64,000 nt of DNA from Ulota crispa (Eukaryota > Streptophyta > Bryopsida > Orthotrichales > Orthotrichaceae): assembly GCA_963920765.1 (NCBI GenBank), contig OY987244.1, positions 25,648,358-25,712,357 of the forward strand, read 5' to 3'. The notes under the pieces are model-generated. The model made no database searches. It was not told where the DNA came from and worked only from the letters and a program-made list of their open reading frames with translations. Of the stretch, positions 35,421 through 48,103 are shown piece after piece. Every line of letters begins with the position of its first letter. Within the stretch, counting starts at the first letter, position 1. The position numbers and the translations under genes are program-made.

Positions 35421-36342
35421 GAACGGGGATTAGTGTAGTGGTAGCCAGTTGAAACTCCAAAAAACCTGGTTGAAACTTGAAACCATTGGCTAAAAAATTG
35501 GTCCATTTTCCAAAAAATCTAAATATAGTACTTTTACAATAGAAAGTTAGAAGCTTTACAGAAAATTAACCGGTCTATGTTAGTGAAAATTTGGCTGAAA
35601 CTGGACAGTGCCGGATTTCAACCGGTGAGGCTAAAATTTCTCCCCGAACCCTGCTCTAGAGGCACAAAGAAGAAGGGGGACTTTAGCCAAAGGACTGAAG
35701 ACATGAATACACCCTTGGATCTGACACGTGGATGGAGAGGTAGGCGGTAGGAATACGGATATCAATCTTTGATACTCTGGTGCAAGTATGGTCCTCATGC
35801 CCTGCTTAATTAACCACCTCCGTCTCATCATGATACCCCCCAATTGATGGCTCTTGTTGCACAAATTATTTAACCCCCCACCCCACCTCCGCAAGCTTTG
35901 TTCGTGACTCTTGGCTTGCTCTCATTACTTTGCTAAGTGGGAAAATTGAAAGCCTCCTCTCCAAGGACGTCCTTGAACATTAAAATAGAATGATCAAGTA
36001 TTTAATAACATATGTCCGCCCATTTGTGATTATACTATTAAAATTATAGCGATCTCTATAATATCACATTTGCACCTTCGTAATATCATATATCCAATCT
36101 TTGTGATATTATCACATTGATATTATTTGAAAATTGATTGAAATTTTTACTTTGCATTCTATCTAACATAAGAATCTTAATAAAATTCTAATGGTGAATA
36201 TGTAGCATAGCAAGCGCCAAATGTTAATATTATTTTTAAAACAAAAACCAAAATAATTGTTGTGTATTTGTGCTTGACATTTTGATATGCACATGATCTT
36301 GTTGAATTGAAGCCATCTAGTGGGATGCTAGTTTGACGCTTA
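35421..36342. other. Unassigned stretch
   Basis: No gene or family member is recognised. Confidence 0.5.
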
Positions 36343-36638
36343 AGGTAGCCACACCCATAACCATCACCTCTAAAATGTTGGAAAATCTGTGGAATTAAAT
36401 AGATGTAATTATAAGGATGTACAACATGTGAACATGTAACACTAGTGTTGGTTATGGGTGCAATGGCAGTTTGCTCTTTAAAAATTCACAACTTATTCTT
36501 AGAGTATCCAAATAATACATTTGAAAGTGCAAACTTATTATTTTTCTGTTGCCAATAAGATCCTATAATTTGCTAGATGTTTATTAATAATCATCATGTT
36601 CAAAACCCTTAGTTTGACGGTTATGGGTGTGGCTACCT
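36343..36638 (+). mobile_element. TA-flanked MITE G3
   Basis: It begins AGGTAGCCACACCCATAACC and ends GGTTATGGGTGTGGCTACCT with TA on both sides. The interior matches G2a and G2b. Its ends carry CCACAC in place of GAGCAC at both termini, so the two ends changed together. Confidence 0.8.
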
Positions 36639-38195
36639 TATAGGCAATAAAATTATTTGGTGGTATTGCATGCTTCTTGGGATCATAGATCCCATGCAAA
36701 TCCACATCCAAGGGTTTAATCCCTCATGGTTCATTGGACATACTCTATCCAAGCCAAAAATAAATATATCATGTGTGCATTTGTAACAGAACTTGAGGTA
36801 AACTACGTAATTATTGACATTTTTAATTAGGATTTTTGGGTGTGTGAGAGAAAACAAAATCTCAAATTCACATGAAGATTTTGTGGTTTGCACAACAAGA
36901 TAGCCTTTTGTATATTGCAGAGAGAAAATGCCATATTAAAAGGGATTTTAGGGTGAGCAGCATTGTGTAGGTAGACAAAGATAATGATGGGATACTTTAG
37001 GGGAAATTATATTTTGACATGGAGGCTCTTGCTTGGATGTGCCTTCAACGATATTAGCTATTTAGGATAGATAAAGTCATTGAGTACACCATTTTCTCAT
37101 ATTTTGGGTTGTTTGTTGCATTTAGAGAGAGTATTCAATTTTGCGAATTATGGTGTCAAAAAGAATTGTGAAATTCACTCATGTTGTGCAATAGAGGTGT
37201 TATTGCTATATTATAAAAACAGTTACATTGATTATAGTTTTTGAGCTTTGTATGGAAATTATTGCACTTGAACTCCATTTCCTGTGGCAAGAAGCAAAAT
37301 ATATGGTAGACCCCTTATGAGTTTATGTTGGGTGTAGTTGGTTATGGCAAATACTTGCTACCAAGTAACTCTAAGCAACTCAACTACTTTGAAGGCACAT
37401 AAGAATAGTTTTACAAACATTATGGAGAATAGATTATCCTTAAAAAGTATCCATAACATGGGGTTTATAACCTCTATTTTACAAGATGAGAGGATAATTA
37501 TCCAATAATAATTTCTTTTGGTCAAAATTTTAAATACAAGACCAAATGCAAACTATTACTTAAAAGAGGCAATGTATTAAGTTTAGTCCCAAGTTTGCAA
37601 GGCCTGAATTGGCAAGTAGGCACCCTTTTGTGAAGGACATAACCTTGGCACCTCCTTTTCATCATACAAATTCTATTATAACTACTTTTAGTTATTCTAA
37701 AAAGGAAAAAAGCACAAGATGACAATAGGTGCAAAACAAATTTAAAAATCAAGACAATTCTAATGCATATACTTTTATGCTTCATTTTCAAGCTACAAAA
37801 ACCTAACTAGGTAGCCATGAACTCTTACATATTTTTCACAATTATCTCAAGTGACTTAAAATTTTAGAGTGTGTTAAAATTGTTTTGAGATGGACTCCAC
37901 ATACTAATAATATTGGTACAAGTTTTAAAAGGAGTGAAGTTATTGAATTTTTATGCCATAGAAAAGAAGAGAGCTTGTCTTGTTTTGGTGTGGCCATTAT
38001 TTGACCCTCTTTTATTCTTGTTTTAGATTGCATTTGATATTTTACTATTATGTATTATTTGAAGGTATAGTTGTATGCTATTTAATCATAATGAGTTGAT
38101 TGCCACAGAAATGCTAATAGAGTTGACAATCAGTGTATTTCTACTTTACATAAATATTTGTGATAAAATTTCATTGCTCTTCAATATCTTTGTAT
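36639..38195. other. Unassigned stretch
   Basis: AT-rich, with short open frames on the minus strand that have no recognisable domain. No repeat shared with the rest of the window is seen. Confidence 0.5.
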
Positions 38196-38668
38196 AGTGG
38201 GGTAGAATAAGTTTTAGTCCACCCTATTCTACTATTCAAAGGACTTAGCATTTTATAGAATGCAATTGGATTTTTTTGTATCTTGTATCACTAATCTTAA
38301 TTCTTACATAATCCCAATCAAGCATACCATATTTGAGTTCCAAAAAACCAAAATTCTAATTTTGGTGAATTATTTTAGATAAAATTCAAGGATTTATATG
38401 ATAATTGGTTAAAAAACATTGGTGATGAATTTTTGAGATTTGATTGCATGGGTATGTAGAAAATATCCATATGCACATTTGTCCTTCAAACAAAAACCCC
38501 CAAAAAGTCTCAAAATTCCCCTTATAGAGATTTCAATGTTGAAGTGATCAGAACCAAATTTAGTAAAATAGATATTTCTTTATGGTAATTAGATTTTGCT
38601 AATTGACTCATACATTATGATTAAGTTTGTAGCTTTGAGCATGATGATATGATTATTTTGCCAAAAGC

Positions 38669-38747
<79 letters not shown>

Positions 38748-39119
38748 TACTAAATTTGGTCATGATCACCAACATTAAAATCTCTATAGAAGGAAATTTG
38801 AAACTTTTTAAAGATGCTTGTTAAAAAGAGAGATGTGCTTATGGATGTTTAGTATATACCCATGCAATCAAATCTCAAAAACTCATCACCAATGTTATTT
38901 AATTAATTATCATATAAATCCATGAATTTAATCTAAAATAGTTCACTAAATATAGGGTTTTGATTTTTTGGAACCCAAATTTGGTATGTTTGACTAAGAT
39001 TGTGTAGGAATTAAAGCTTAGTGATACAAGATACAAAAAAGCTAATTGCATTCTATAAAATGCTAACTCCTTTGTACAATAGAATGAGGTGGACTAAAAC
39101 TTATTCTATCCCACTATAC
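38196..39119. mobile_element. Fold-back element J1 with a TA-repeat loop
   Basis: The left arm begins GTATAGTGGGGTAGAATAAG and the right arm ends CTTATTCTATCCCACTATAC. The arms of about 400 bp stay complementary inward to the TA tract at 38675-38742. J2 shares part of the arm sequence. It has no coding capacity. Confidence 0.8.
38675..38742. repeat. (TA)n microsatellite at the centre of J1
   Basis: About 33 TA repeats occupy the symmetry centre of the fold-back. Confidence 0.95.
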
Positions 39120-40372
39120 AACATCTTGGAGTTGTACCAAGATTTCTAAAATGTAGCTCATTTTACCAAAATTTTAAAATTTCTTGGATATTATGACAAA
39201 ACATTATGTAAACTAATGTCTCTTTCTAAAATTTCAAAATTGTTATGGCTACCAAGAAATACATTCTCCTCATCAACACTTTCAAATTGGAAAAAATTAC
39301 AATGTTATTTTGGCATGTTCATTAAATCAAAAAGGAAAACGCATGCACGTACAAGAAGAACCATGTTTTGCTAAACTTCAAAGATAGTATAGGAACATTG
39401 CCTTGTTTATAAGGGCATATATATATTTTTAAGTTACACTATTTGACAAAACTAGTTGGCATTGTTTTTATCTTAAGAATTAAGATTTTGTCATTGTTTC
39501 AACGTGGACACCTCTCTGACATGATCAAAAACTGAGAATTGGCCTCAAAACCAATGGTCTAATCACAATACAAATCACATTCCTTAATCTTTCGAAGGAC
39601 CAATACCTCGTGCTTCTAATGTGACCCTCTGATTGATTGTTTTAAAAAATGTAACGTAAGATGAAAATGATAGATACTACTAGAATTAGTGAAGAAAATC
39701 ACATTTTAGTCAAGCGATAAAAATGAGTTGATAAAAAAATGTATACATTGGCATTCAAAACAGAATGCCAAGATGAGAAACATATAAAAACTAACAATTC
39801 TTTTCAATTAGGAATCAAAGTTTGGAAATTGGTTAGGAGAATATAAGCCGCCCCCTCAAAAGCAGCAAATTGCACGATTGCACAAAACCACCGTTAGGCA
39901 AAAAATAAAGTTGCATCAATCAATCAAATAATTTCATAATCGTATATTAGGGACAAAGTAGTATTACAATGGGTTTACCTGAAATTTACAAAAGTAAGCG
40001 TTTCATTTATATGAAATTTAAAATGTGAACAATATGGAGAACAACTTTGGACACCACCCTTTTGTAATATTATAAACTGTAGAAGATATCTGTAGAATTG
40101 GAATTTTGGATTTTTTTAAACTTGCGGATAGAGTGTTGGAGAACTTTTGTTATTTTCTTCTAAGCTTCGATTAACCGTAAAAATTGTCTCATACAACATC
40201 TCTCGTTTTCTAGTTTCAACTTCTAGTTCCTCACGCACATGTGCATGTACACATATATACATATATGAACTCTCTAAGAAAGATAGGAATAGACAAAAAT
40301 AGAAATTCTAAGACATGTGAATTTGCTTGTCAAGGGTAAGTAGATTTCCTGAAAATGCAAGTAATTACTCTA
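39120..40372. other. Unassigned stretch
   Basis: AT-rich sequence without a recognised gene, RNA or repeat. Confidence 0.5.
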
Positions 40373-40704
40373 TTAACCCCTTAACGCTCAAGGGGAATTT
40401 TTTTAAGTTAATTTTCATTTAATTTTTTTCAGAAGTGATCATAAACACATGGTTCAGCATGGAAGGCAAAAAAAATATCACCAAACGTACTCATATTTTT
40501 AGGTAACCTAAATTGTGAGAAGATTCACATCCACTGCCCTTATTGCAATTTTCATGAGGGCGTCATAACTGTCATGTACTATTGACTTCTGAAACTTTTG
40601 GAAACAATATTATAATTGGTGGGCACTTACCACACCATTCTAAAGAACTCTAGAGGTATTGTAAAGAAGCAATGAGGGTGACTAGCCAAACATTTAGGGG
40701 TTAA
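40373..40704. mobile_element. TTAA element (332 bp), single copy in window
   Basis: The left end is TTAACCCCTTAACGCTCAAG and the right end CCAAACATTTAGGGGTTAA. The ends agree only in the outer part. It carries another TTAA just inside the left terminus, as F1 does. Confidence 0.55.
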
Positions 40705-40855
40705 AGAGTTAAATTGATTTTAAGTAAAATTTGATCAAATTAAATAAAAGTTAACAAACATGCAATTCAAATACTCCACAATTAAATTTTGCATTACATT
40801 AATTGTCATTAGTTACAGCAGATCCCTCCTTTTGTTAGTGTGTCATTATAGGAAC

Positions 40856-41082
40856 TTAACCCCTAAAGGATGTTGCCTACCAAAAGTGTTGTATGTATTT
40901 GTAGAAGAACCGTTTAGTATTTGAAAAAAAACTTTACAACAAATGTCAAAAATTCCCCAAAAAATCCTAGTTGACCAGTATTATGTTTCTGACTTGGCTT
41001 GAAATTTACAACTCCAAAGGGATTCATGTGCTATCCAAATACCCTATCCGTATACAAAACAGCAACATCCTTTAGGGGTTAA
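40856..41082 (+). mobile_element. TTAA element I1 (227 bp)
   Basis: The left end is TTAACCCCTAAAGGATGTTG and the right end CAACATCCTTTAGGGGTTAA, a perfect inverted repeat of 20 bp. It matches I2 in reverse orientation. Confidence 0.85.
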
Positions 41083-41756
41083 CTCTTTAATCCTGAGAAG
41101 GCCAATATCCACTATGCGAATGATGAATATACACTTTTAAAACAATGTTGCTTTCATTAAGCTTACTGTAGGTTGGGAGTAGGTTCGGCAAGTCTCTGCC
41201 AAATTGATTATTTTTTGAGAAAAACCCAATTAGGCATCTAATTTCATAATTAAACAAGATCAGGCACTTTCAAAAAAAGTTATTATTTGGCATTCAACCA
41301 ATTTTTTAGTAGAGTTAAGCCTTTTTCTAAGCATTTTCCATTTTTTAAAATTAGCCCTTGGTATAAAATTTGTGGTAGATTGAGCCCTCTTGGAATCAAC
41401 CTTAACCTTCCATAGTTAGTAAGCTTATTGACTTTATAATATTTAACATTTCAATTTTTTGATTTGTTTGACATAGGGCACTTTTGGAAAATAATTTATA
41501 GAATAATTAGGCAAAATTTTGGGGAAGTATTTTATGCCGAATTTGCTATCAACCTACAGTACATGAAATGAGGTTTGTTCATTGTACTCTTAAACAAAAA
41601 TGACCTAAACGTGCTTGCATCCCTGTCATTTTTTTGTAACAATTGTTACACTTTTGTAATATATATGCCTTACCAGTGCCATTCCTACAATGCCCCTTGC
41701 CATTCTTGAGGGCTAACAAAATCACCCCCAAAGCCCTTTGCTTGTTACTGGGGATC
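41083..41756. other. Unassigned stretch
   Basis: No gene or shared repeat is seen. Confidence 0.5.
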
Positions 41757-42120
41757 ATTTAACTACGTTCCAAATCTCATATCTCACCAAAATCTGAGAA
41801 TTTAATTGGTGTAAATTCAAAAGTTGGGATTTGGTTCTTTACACTATGTCCCAAGTTTTATGTCTTGATTTATTGCATTTTGCTAATTTGGTAATATTTT
41901 TGAAAGTTTTGGTGTCAAAGAAGATGAGATTTCTCTCAAGATTGGGTAGACCATTTTACTAGACCCAACTTTCAACCCAAATCCCACCAGTATTTTTGGA
42001 TAAAATATTCATAACTCTCTTTAGAACTCATTTTTGCCCATGTTAACCCAACAAAGTGAGGACCTCAAGTTGAGATGGGACTTGCAAAGATGGGACATGG
42101 GAGACATAGTGTGAACTATT
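41757..42120. mobile_element. Diverged inverted-repeat MITE U2
   Basis: AACTACGTTCCAAATCTCAT at the left mirrors GGGAGACATAGTGTGAACTA at the right. GAGATGGGACTTGCAAAGAT resembles the right half of U1. The ends are imperfect. Confidence 0.45.
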
Positions 42121-42546
42121 CTATAAAAAACTCCAAACGATTCTGGCAGCCTTTAATTTTTTGGCAATTATTTGTCAAAAATTTATTTCAATTTGTCATT
42201 AGCTATCACAACACTAGAAAAATTGGGTGGAAAAATGGATGATTTTTCCAAATCCCTCCCCAAACAAACATTAAGTTTGCCAAAACTTGAATATTATTTA
42301 CTATTTTTAACAAAAAATTATTACATTTTATGGATGAATGTGTACATGTCATTGATTCTATCTAATTCTATCTAGTTTTTCCTTACCTGCTTGCATTGTT
42401 GGGTGCTTGTAGCTCTACCTCCAGTAAAACGTAAGTTAAAGGCTGTTTTATGGTCCCCATGGTTTGTAATGTTGAATAATTTGTGGATTTGTTTGTTCCC
42501 CAGTTTATGGAACACATGACACACTATTATTATTATTTCCTGTCTT

Positions 42547-43742
42547 TTAACCCCTAAAGGATGTTGATATATTGTACATGGTCTCTTGTGTTGTATATGG
42601 AAGGGGTACTTGGACAGCGCATGAATCCCATTGAAACTGTACATTTTAACCCCTAAAGGATCATGGCCTTTATTTTGTCAAAAGACACTCAAAACTGCCA
42701 CCTCTAAGGCAAAGAGTAAAAAAGTTTGAAAATCAGGCATTTTGCATATCTAGCCGTAGGATCTTGTGCTAGACTATCATAAGAATGTGTCATACAAAAC
42801 TCAAGAACTTTGACCAAACAGATTGGAAGATATTTGCATTTATAGTGTAAAAAAGAACTTTTTTTGCACCTTGCTTGACTAGATTATTTAACTTTGAACA
42901 TTTTTAACTTAAAATATTTGCACCATAGAGTTTGGAATTCTATTTTTGCATGGTGGGAATTTGAGTTGGGAATCTTGGGAAAAATTTCAAAAAAAAAAAC
43001 TTAATTTTCATTCTTTAAAAAAACATTAGGTAGAGGAAGGTATGAGATTGAACAAAATCTTAAGTTGCTAATAACCTTGCAATGGAATTGAAACGCAATA
43101 ATTCCAATGGCGGTATTGTTCTAGAAAGCAAACTTCACACTCTCCAACAATTCTTTTTGAAAAAATGTTAAGTCTGCATTCAAAAGTGAAGTTTATAAGT
43201 TATTTTTTCAAAAAGATGCTTGAGTTGCCCAAAAAACAAGATTGTCCATAACTTTCTCATAACTAGTCCAAATGGAATGAATCAAAGCTCCAGAAGTAGA
43301 TGAAGATATAATCTATGAGAAAAACAAATTAAATTTTTTTTTTCAAATTTTTATAAGAATTTTTTTTGCTGCCCCTAATCCCCAAATTTGTGCTTATTTG
43401 GGCATAACTTTTGCTCCCTAGCATCAATTGGAATAAAAGTTATATTCCCCAAAAGCTAATGTATTTTTCTATTTTCAAAAAAAGTTTCAAAAAATTAAGA
43501 CAAAAATTGAGGCCGTAGGTACCTGCCCGAAATCCCATTTGTCCCCTGAAGGGACAATGGTCCTTTAGGGGTTAAGCCCATTGAAACTATAAATTTTAAG
43601 CCAATCACAAACATGCTAGCAATAACTTAAGACTTTTTGAAATTTTTTTGGCAAATGTCATAAAGCCATGTTTTCTAATACTAAACGGTACTTATATGAA
43701 TACAGCCAACATTTTTGGTAGGCAATATCCTTTAGGGGTTTT
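42547..43742 (-). mobile_element. TTAA element I2, split by A3
   Basis: The left end is TTAACCCCTAAAGGATGTTG. The right end is GGCAATATCCTTTAGGGG followed by TTTT, a decayed TTAA. It matches I1 in reverse, with the complete A3 inserted inside. The sequence next to A3 is present on both sides (see Part 2). Confidence 0.75.
42646..43575 (+). mobile_element. TTAA element A3 nested in I2
   Basis: TTAACCCCTAAAGGATCATG to GACAATGGTCCTTTAGGGG plus TTAA. It is a close match to A1, and its well-kept ends suggest it is one of the younger A copies. Confidence 0.85.
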
Positions 43743-44114
43743 CAAGGAATAAGGGTTTATGGAATTTGAAGTTTGAATGCACCTCGTAAATAACGAAGGA
43801 GGTCAAAATGGGTATGAGTGTGTATGTTTATAATAATGGAATGTGCAGTCAAAGTGTCAAACTGAAGGATTGAAAAATTATCCTGCATAGATGAACTAAT
43901 TTATGGCTCTACTCTCTAGTACCTGACTGTACCCCCATTGAAGCGGAAAAAGACAAAAACTTCTTTCAATTCTCCAAACCCAGTAACTTAATTGACCTAA
44001 GCTTACTTTTTGGCTTTTTGCTCTTATTTCCGTTTCCCCCCCGCCCCCCCCTCAGGTGGGTTGCAATCAACACATGCTTTTTGTATTTGCAATTCCATGT
44101 CCAGAGCTAAATTA
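43743..44114. other. Unassigned stretch with a poly-C tract
   Basis: A C-rich run (about 44036-44053) broken by one G is the only feature of note. Confidence 0.5.
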
Positions 44115-44846
44115 AGGTAGGAGCACCCATAAACGTCAAACTAAGGGTTTTGAACATGATGACTATTAATAAACAGCTAGCCAATTGTAGGATCCTACTA
44201 GGAATAGAAAAAAAAAGTTTACACTTTTGAATGTATTATTTGGATACTGTGAGAATAAGTTGTGAATTTTTAAGAGAATTGATATGTGCACACGGAGGGT
44301 TGATATTTGCACACCCCCCTGCTAGTTAAATTATAGATTTCAACTACCAAAAAGTTAAATTTGAGAAATTGGAATTCAGATTTGGACTTAGAGACCATGA
44401 TTTAATCTAGAACCGCAAAAAAAGTTGCAATTCATCAACACCCAATGAAAAAACTTATATTTTTTTACAAACAAATGTAAAAGTAACACTTTTCTCCTTA
44501 GCTAAACTTTTTAGGTGAGTGTTGTTTAATTGCAACTTTTTTTTATGGTTCTAGACTAAATCATGGTCTCTTTGTCCAAATCTGAATTCAAATTCCTCAA
44601 ATTCAGCTTTTTGGTAGTTGAAATCTATAATTTACCTCCCAGGGGGTGTGCAAATATCAACCTCGGTGTGCACATATCAATTCCCATTTTTAAAAAGCAA
44701 ACTGCCATTGCACCCATAACCACTTTTAAGATTTCATGTTCACATGTTATACATCCTTGTCATTACATTTATCCACTTCCACAGATTTTCCAAGACTTTA
44801 AAGGTGACGGTTATGAAGACAATGACGCTTATGAGTGCTCCTACCT
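44115..44846 (-). mobile_element. TA-flanked MITE G2c, split by M1
   Basis: It starts AGGTAGGAGCACCCATAAAC and ends GCTTATGAGTGCTCCTACCT with TA outside. The two halves match G2a/G2b in reverse, joined at GTGAATTTTTAA on the left and AAAAAGCAAACTGCC on the right of the insert. Confidence 0.8.
44274..44688. mobile_element. Palindromic MITE M1 nested in G2c
   Basis: AATTGATATGTGCACACGGA at the left is mirrored by GGTGTGCACATATCAATT at the right. The arms remain complementary inward (GGACTTAGAGACCATGATTT against AATCATGGTCTCTTTGTCC), leaving a loop near 44470-44510. Confidence 0.75.
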
Positions 44847-45048
44847 TACACCTATTGTCCTTGGGACCTCCTTGAGGGTTGGCTGACCTAACTGCAACAT
44901 ATCTACAACATATCTAAGATTCTTGTTCACTTTCCTTACATCATGCAACTATTATCATACTTTTTGGTATAATTAGATTAAAAAATCAATTAGGAATCCG
45001 TATTTTAAGTTAGGTAAAGAGGTTGCAATTACAATAGACGTTCTTTCT

Positions 45049-45376
45049 GGGGAAAAATTTATTGGATATCCTTGAAGCTTGCCATATTTGTATAGATAAC
45101 CTTGTTTTTTCAGAAATTGCACAAATACTTTAGGAACATAAATTTCAGGCATTTGTTTTGTTGTGCATGATACTTTCTTAATACCAAATTTGAAACCAGG
45201 AGTGCTAGCTATAGAATAAAAGAGAAGCAACGTGCACACAAAGGGAAAAAGAAGTGGCATGCACAAAAGAATAAACCCCTAAAAATTATGGTCCAAGGGT
45301 ATTTGTGCAATTTCTGAAAAAATGTGGGTATCTATACAAATATGGCAAGCTTCATGGGTATTCATAAAAGTTTCCT
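45049..45376. mobile_element. Fold-back MITE R2
   Basis: The left half has GGATATCCTTGAAGCTTGCC, mirrored by GGCAAGCTTCATGGGTATTC. AGAAATTGCACAAATAC is mirrored by GTATTTGTGCAATTTCT. It is the same family as R1 and R3. Confidence 0.7.
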
Positions 45377-45393
45377 TTCTTTTTATGGTATTA

Positions 45394-45612
45394 AGGTAGG
45401 AGCACCCAATACCAACGGTGTACCTAATGGCATCACTCTCTTCATGAGGTGGTTATTTTAGAACTCAAATCTAAGTTTATTGTAAATAGCTTATCATTTT
45501 GGTTAATTGCAATAAGCTATCCATGATCTACCTATACTTAAGTTCAAAAATGACCATCTTGTGTAGAGAATGACGCCATTAGGTACACTGTTGGTTTTAG
45601 GTGCTCCTACCT
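45394..45612 (+). mobile_element. TA-flanked MITE G1b (219 bp)
   Basis: It begins AGGTAGGAGCACCCAATACC and ends GGTTTTAGGTGCTCCTACCT with TA on both sides. It has the same length class and orientation as G1a. Confidence 0.85.
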
Positions 45613-46049
45613 TAGCTTGATCTTTTAACTAGGATTTGAGTCAAATTTTGTTGCAAGTAACTTTCGTCAATACAAAGCCTATTTTCTTGTGGTTTACCAC
45701 CAATAGGTAATCCATAGTAAACTCTAAGGGGGCAACAAGCATAATGTTTGTAGACTTGTGCAAAGTCAACGTGGGGTTAGGCATGTCACATCTGATAAGT
45801 GTTTTCATCATGTTTTATTGGATTTTGACAAGTGCGTAGGGTGGATGGTTAAGAGTATTGTGTCTTGCTAAAAATTGCGTTTAAGAAAGTTTGAAAAGGG
45901 TCTTATTTGAAATGTGAGATAATGCTACAAGGACATTCTTTTATTACTTTATTTAATTACTCAAGTTTGATATAAGACCAAATGGAACACAATAATAGTT
46001 TTGCACAGAGTTGAATAAGGGTTGTTATGTGCATGATGGAATTGTGATA

Positions 46050-46307
46050 TTAACCCCTAAACGTCTGAGCGTGCCGCTCCAATCAGTACAATATGGGGTA
46101 TTTTTCTTGTATTTGGAATGGATCAACACCTCTACTATAGTTGGGATCAACACCTCTACTATAGTTGAGATCAACAAAGAAGTTGGAGAATAAATCAATG
46201 CGGTTCTAGTGAGCTACTTGAGATCCCAAATTAAAATTTCTTATTGGTAATAAATGACAATTACACGTTAGCGTATATACTATGCCCTATGGACTTTTAA
46301 GGGTTAA
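46050..46307 (+). mobile_element. TTAA element F2 (258 bp)
   Basis: The left end is TTAACCCCTAAACGTCTGAG and the right end GGACTTTTAAGGGTTAA. A 24-bp internal block (GATCAACACCTCTACTATAG and four bases) is doubled at 46119-46166, which accounts for its extra length over F1. Confidence 0.8.
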
Positions 46308-47455
46308 TGTTTTACCTATTAGTTTTATTGCATTTGCAAGTTGAGATTCTATATCCTAAAGCACTCTCGCATGAAATGAAATTATATGAATTGTGAACAT
46401 ATTCAAAGTTTGGTGACTAAATGGCATAAATATATATATTTTTTTAATACATATAAATTATATAATCTTGATGTCTTTAGTTGTCAAGTTCCAACTCAAT
46501 TAGCTACTCAATTAGAAATTCCAACATTGACTAGCAACTTTACCACAAAAAGCTTTGTTCCTATGACATTGGCTACCTTTTCAGATAAGGCCCTTTCCAA
46601 ATTTCTTCACGTGAAGCAATTGTCAATGTAAAGCCTCAGTTTAAATAATCAATAGATAATTCAAAGCCAAACATGGAAAAGTCAGTGAGCAACATGTTTC
46701 TAGATTTGGCCAAAGTCAATGTAAGATAAGGCATGTCATATCTTGAATGCTTTTATCTTGTTTTTGGAATTTGAGCAAGAAAAAAAGAATTAGTGTTTTG
46801 ACAAAATCCAGATTTGAATAATTTGAAAACAACTATATTTTAAATCGTGAGCTGGTGCTACTAGGACATAATCTTTTCTAAATTTAAAACTATAATTTGA
46901 TACAAGACAAGATAGAACACCACAATTAGTTGTAAAGAACTGAGTAGAAAACTATTATAAGAATGACTAAACTACAAGAAAGTCATTTGAGGTTATAGCC
47001 TTATAGGTACCCAAATAGATAACAATTTGTATACAAACTAATTCTCACAAAGGTATTAATATTATGGTTGTTTTCTTGATTGAAATGTCAAATAGTAAAA
47101 CAAAAACTTGTATGTCTAATCCATATCAAAGTATCAAATATAACCATAGACTATAAAAGTTCAGATATAAAACATCGTGCCTAGTATTTACATTGTTGAA
47201 TTTTAAAAAATACAAAATTTTATAACATTTTTTTTGAACCTCCTCAAACTTTATAAATACATATAAATTCCTTTTTTGTTTTATTTGATTCCAATGAGCT
47301 ACATCCACACAAAGTAGAACATAAGGCACTAGTCTAGCTTTGCTTGGACCTTGTTATGTATGGCCTCCAACAACCATATCTTGATAAACCCCACTTGCTT
47401 ATCACACCCGTTTCTCCAAATAAACTAACACAATAATTCCTCATTCTTCAAAAAA
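46308..47455. other. Unassigned stretch
   Basis: 45640-46010 and 46470-46960 share weak blocks (CTTTCGTCAATACAAAGCC and TTGTCAATGTAAAGCC; GGCATGTCA), which suggests an old duplication. No gene is seen. Confidence 0.4.
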
Positions 47456-47532
47456 TTAACCCCTCAACTCTTACAGGGCTGAATTCAGCTCATTTTTAGT
47501 GTAATTTGAAATTCTTTGACATTGAGGATTAA
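47456..47532. mobile_element. Miniature TTAA element (77 bp)
   Basis: The left end is TTAACCCCTCAACTCTTACA and the right end TTTGACATTGAGGATTAA. It shares its right TTAA with the next element. Confidence 0.5.
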
Positions 47533-48103
47533 CCCCTAAGCGTCCCTGCGGATGTTTTCTGGACGTTGGTCAATTCGAATCCTCCTTTAAATCTCATTTA
47601 ATGCATGGATGGAAGTTACTATAATTTCTAGAGATATTGTATGAAGTTGTGGTCATATCCAAGGATTGGGTCTGGTGTTACTTAAGTACATATTTTTCTA
47701 AAATCACAAGTGTGGGCATATATCAAGCTGAAAATTGCATTGATTTTAGTTCAAAAGTGGCCTTGCAAAAATGAGGTTATAGATTTAAAGAACCAAAAGA
47801 TTTCAAAAAATCACCATGTCAAAAAAATCTCATTTCAAATCCATTCTAACAACTTTTACTCAAAAAATGTTAATATTGTGCTTGTAATTGAATTTAGAAA
47901 GACTTTGATTTTTTTACTTTCAAAATTTATACTAAAATGTTAATGACAACATTAGTGAATCTAACCATAGAGATGGAATCTAAAATTCAAAATCTACAAT
48001 TTTCATTTATGCTTCAATTGCAAAATATTCTTCCTAATAATAATTTATGACAAATTCTCACAAGCTGTTAGATATGGAGACCTCCTGGACACTTGGAGGT
48101 TAA
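47529..48103. mobile_element. TTAA element (575 bp), single copy in window
   Basis: The left end is TTAACCCCTAAGCGTCCCTG and the right end CTGGACACTTGGAGGTTAA. The ends are imperfectly complementary. The frame at 47710-47943 is A/T-biased and not a gene. Confidence 0.55.

Noticed and set aside
44036-44055. Poly-C tract as a G-quadruplex regulator
   Set aside because: It is one broken run, not four spaced G/C blocks, and there is no gene next to it.
47556-47585. GGTCAATTCGAATCC as a tRNA T-arm
   Set aside because: There is no matching acceptor stem, D-arm or anticodon arm at the right distances, and the motif lies inside a TTAA element.
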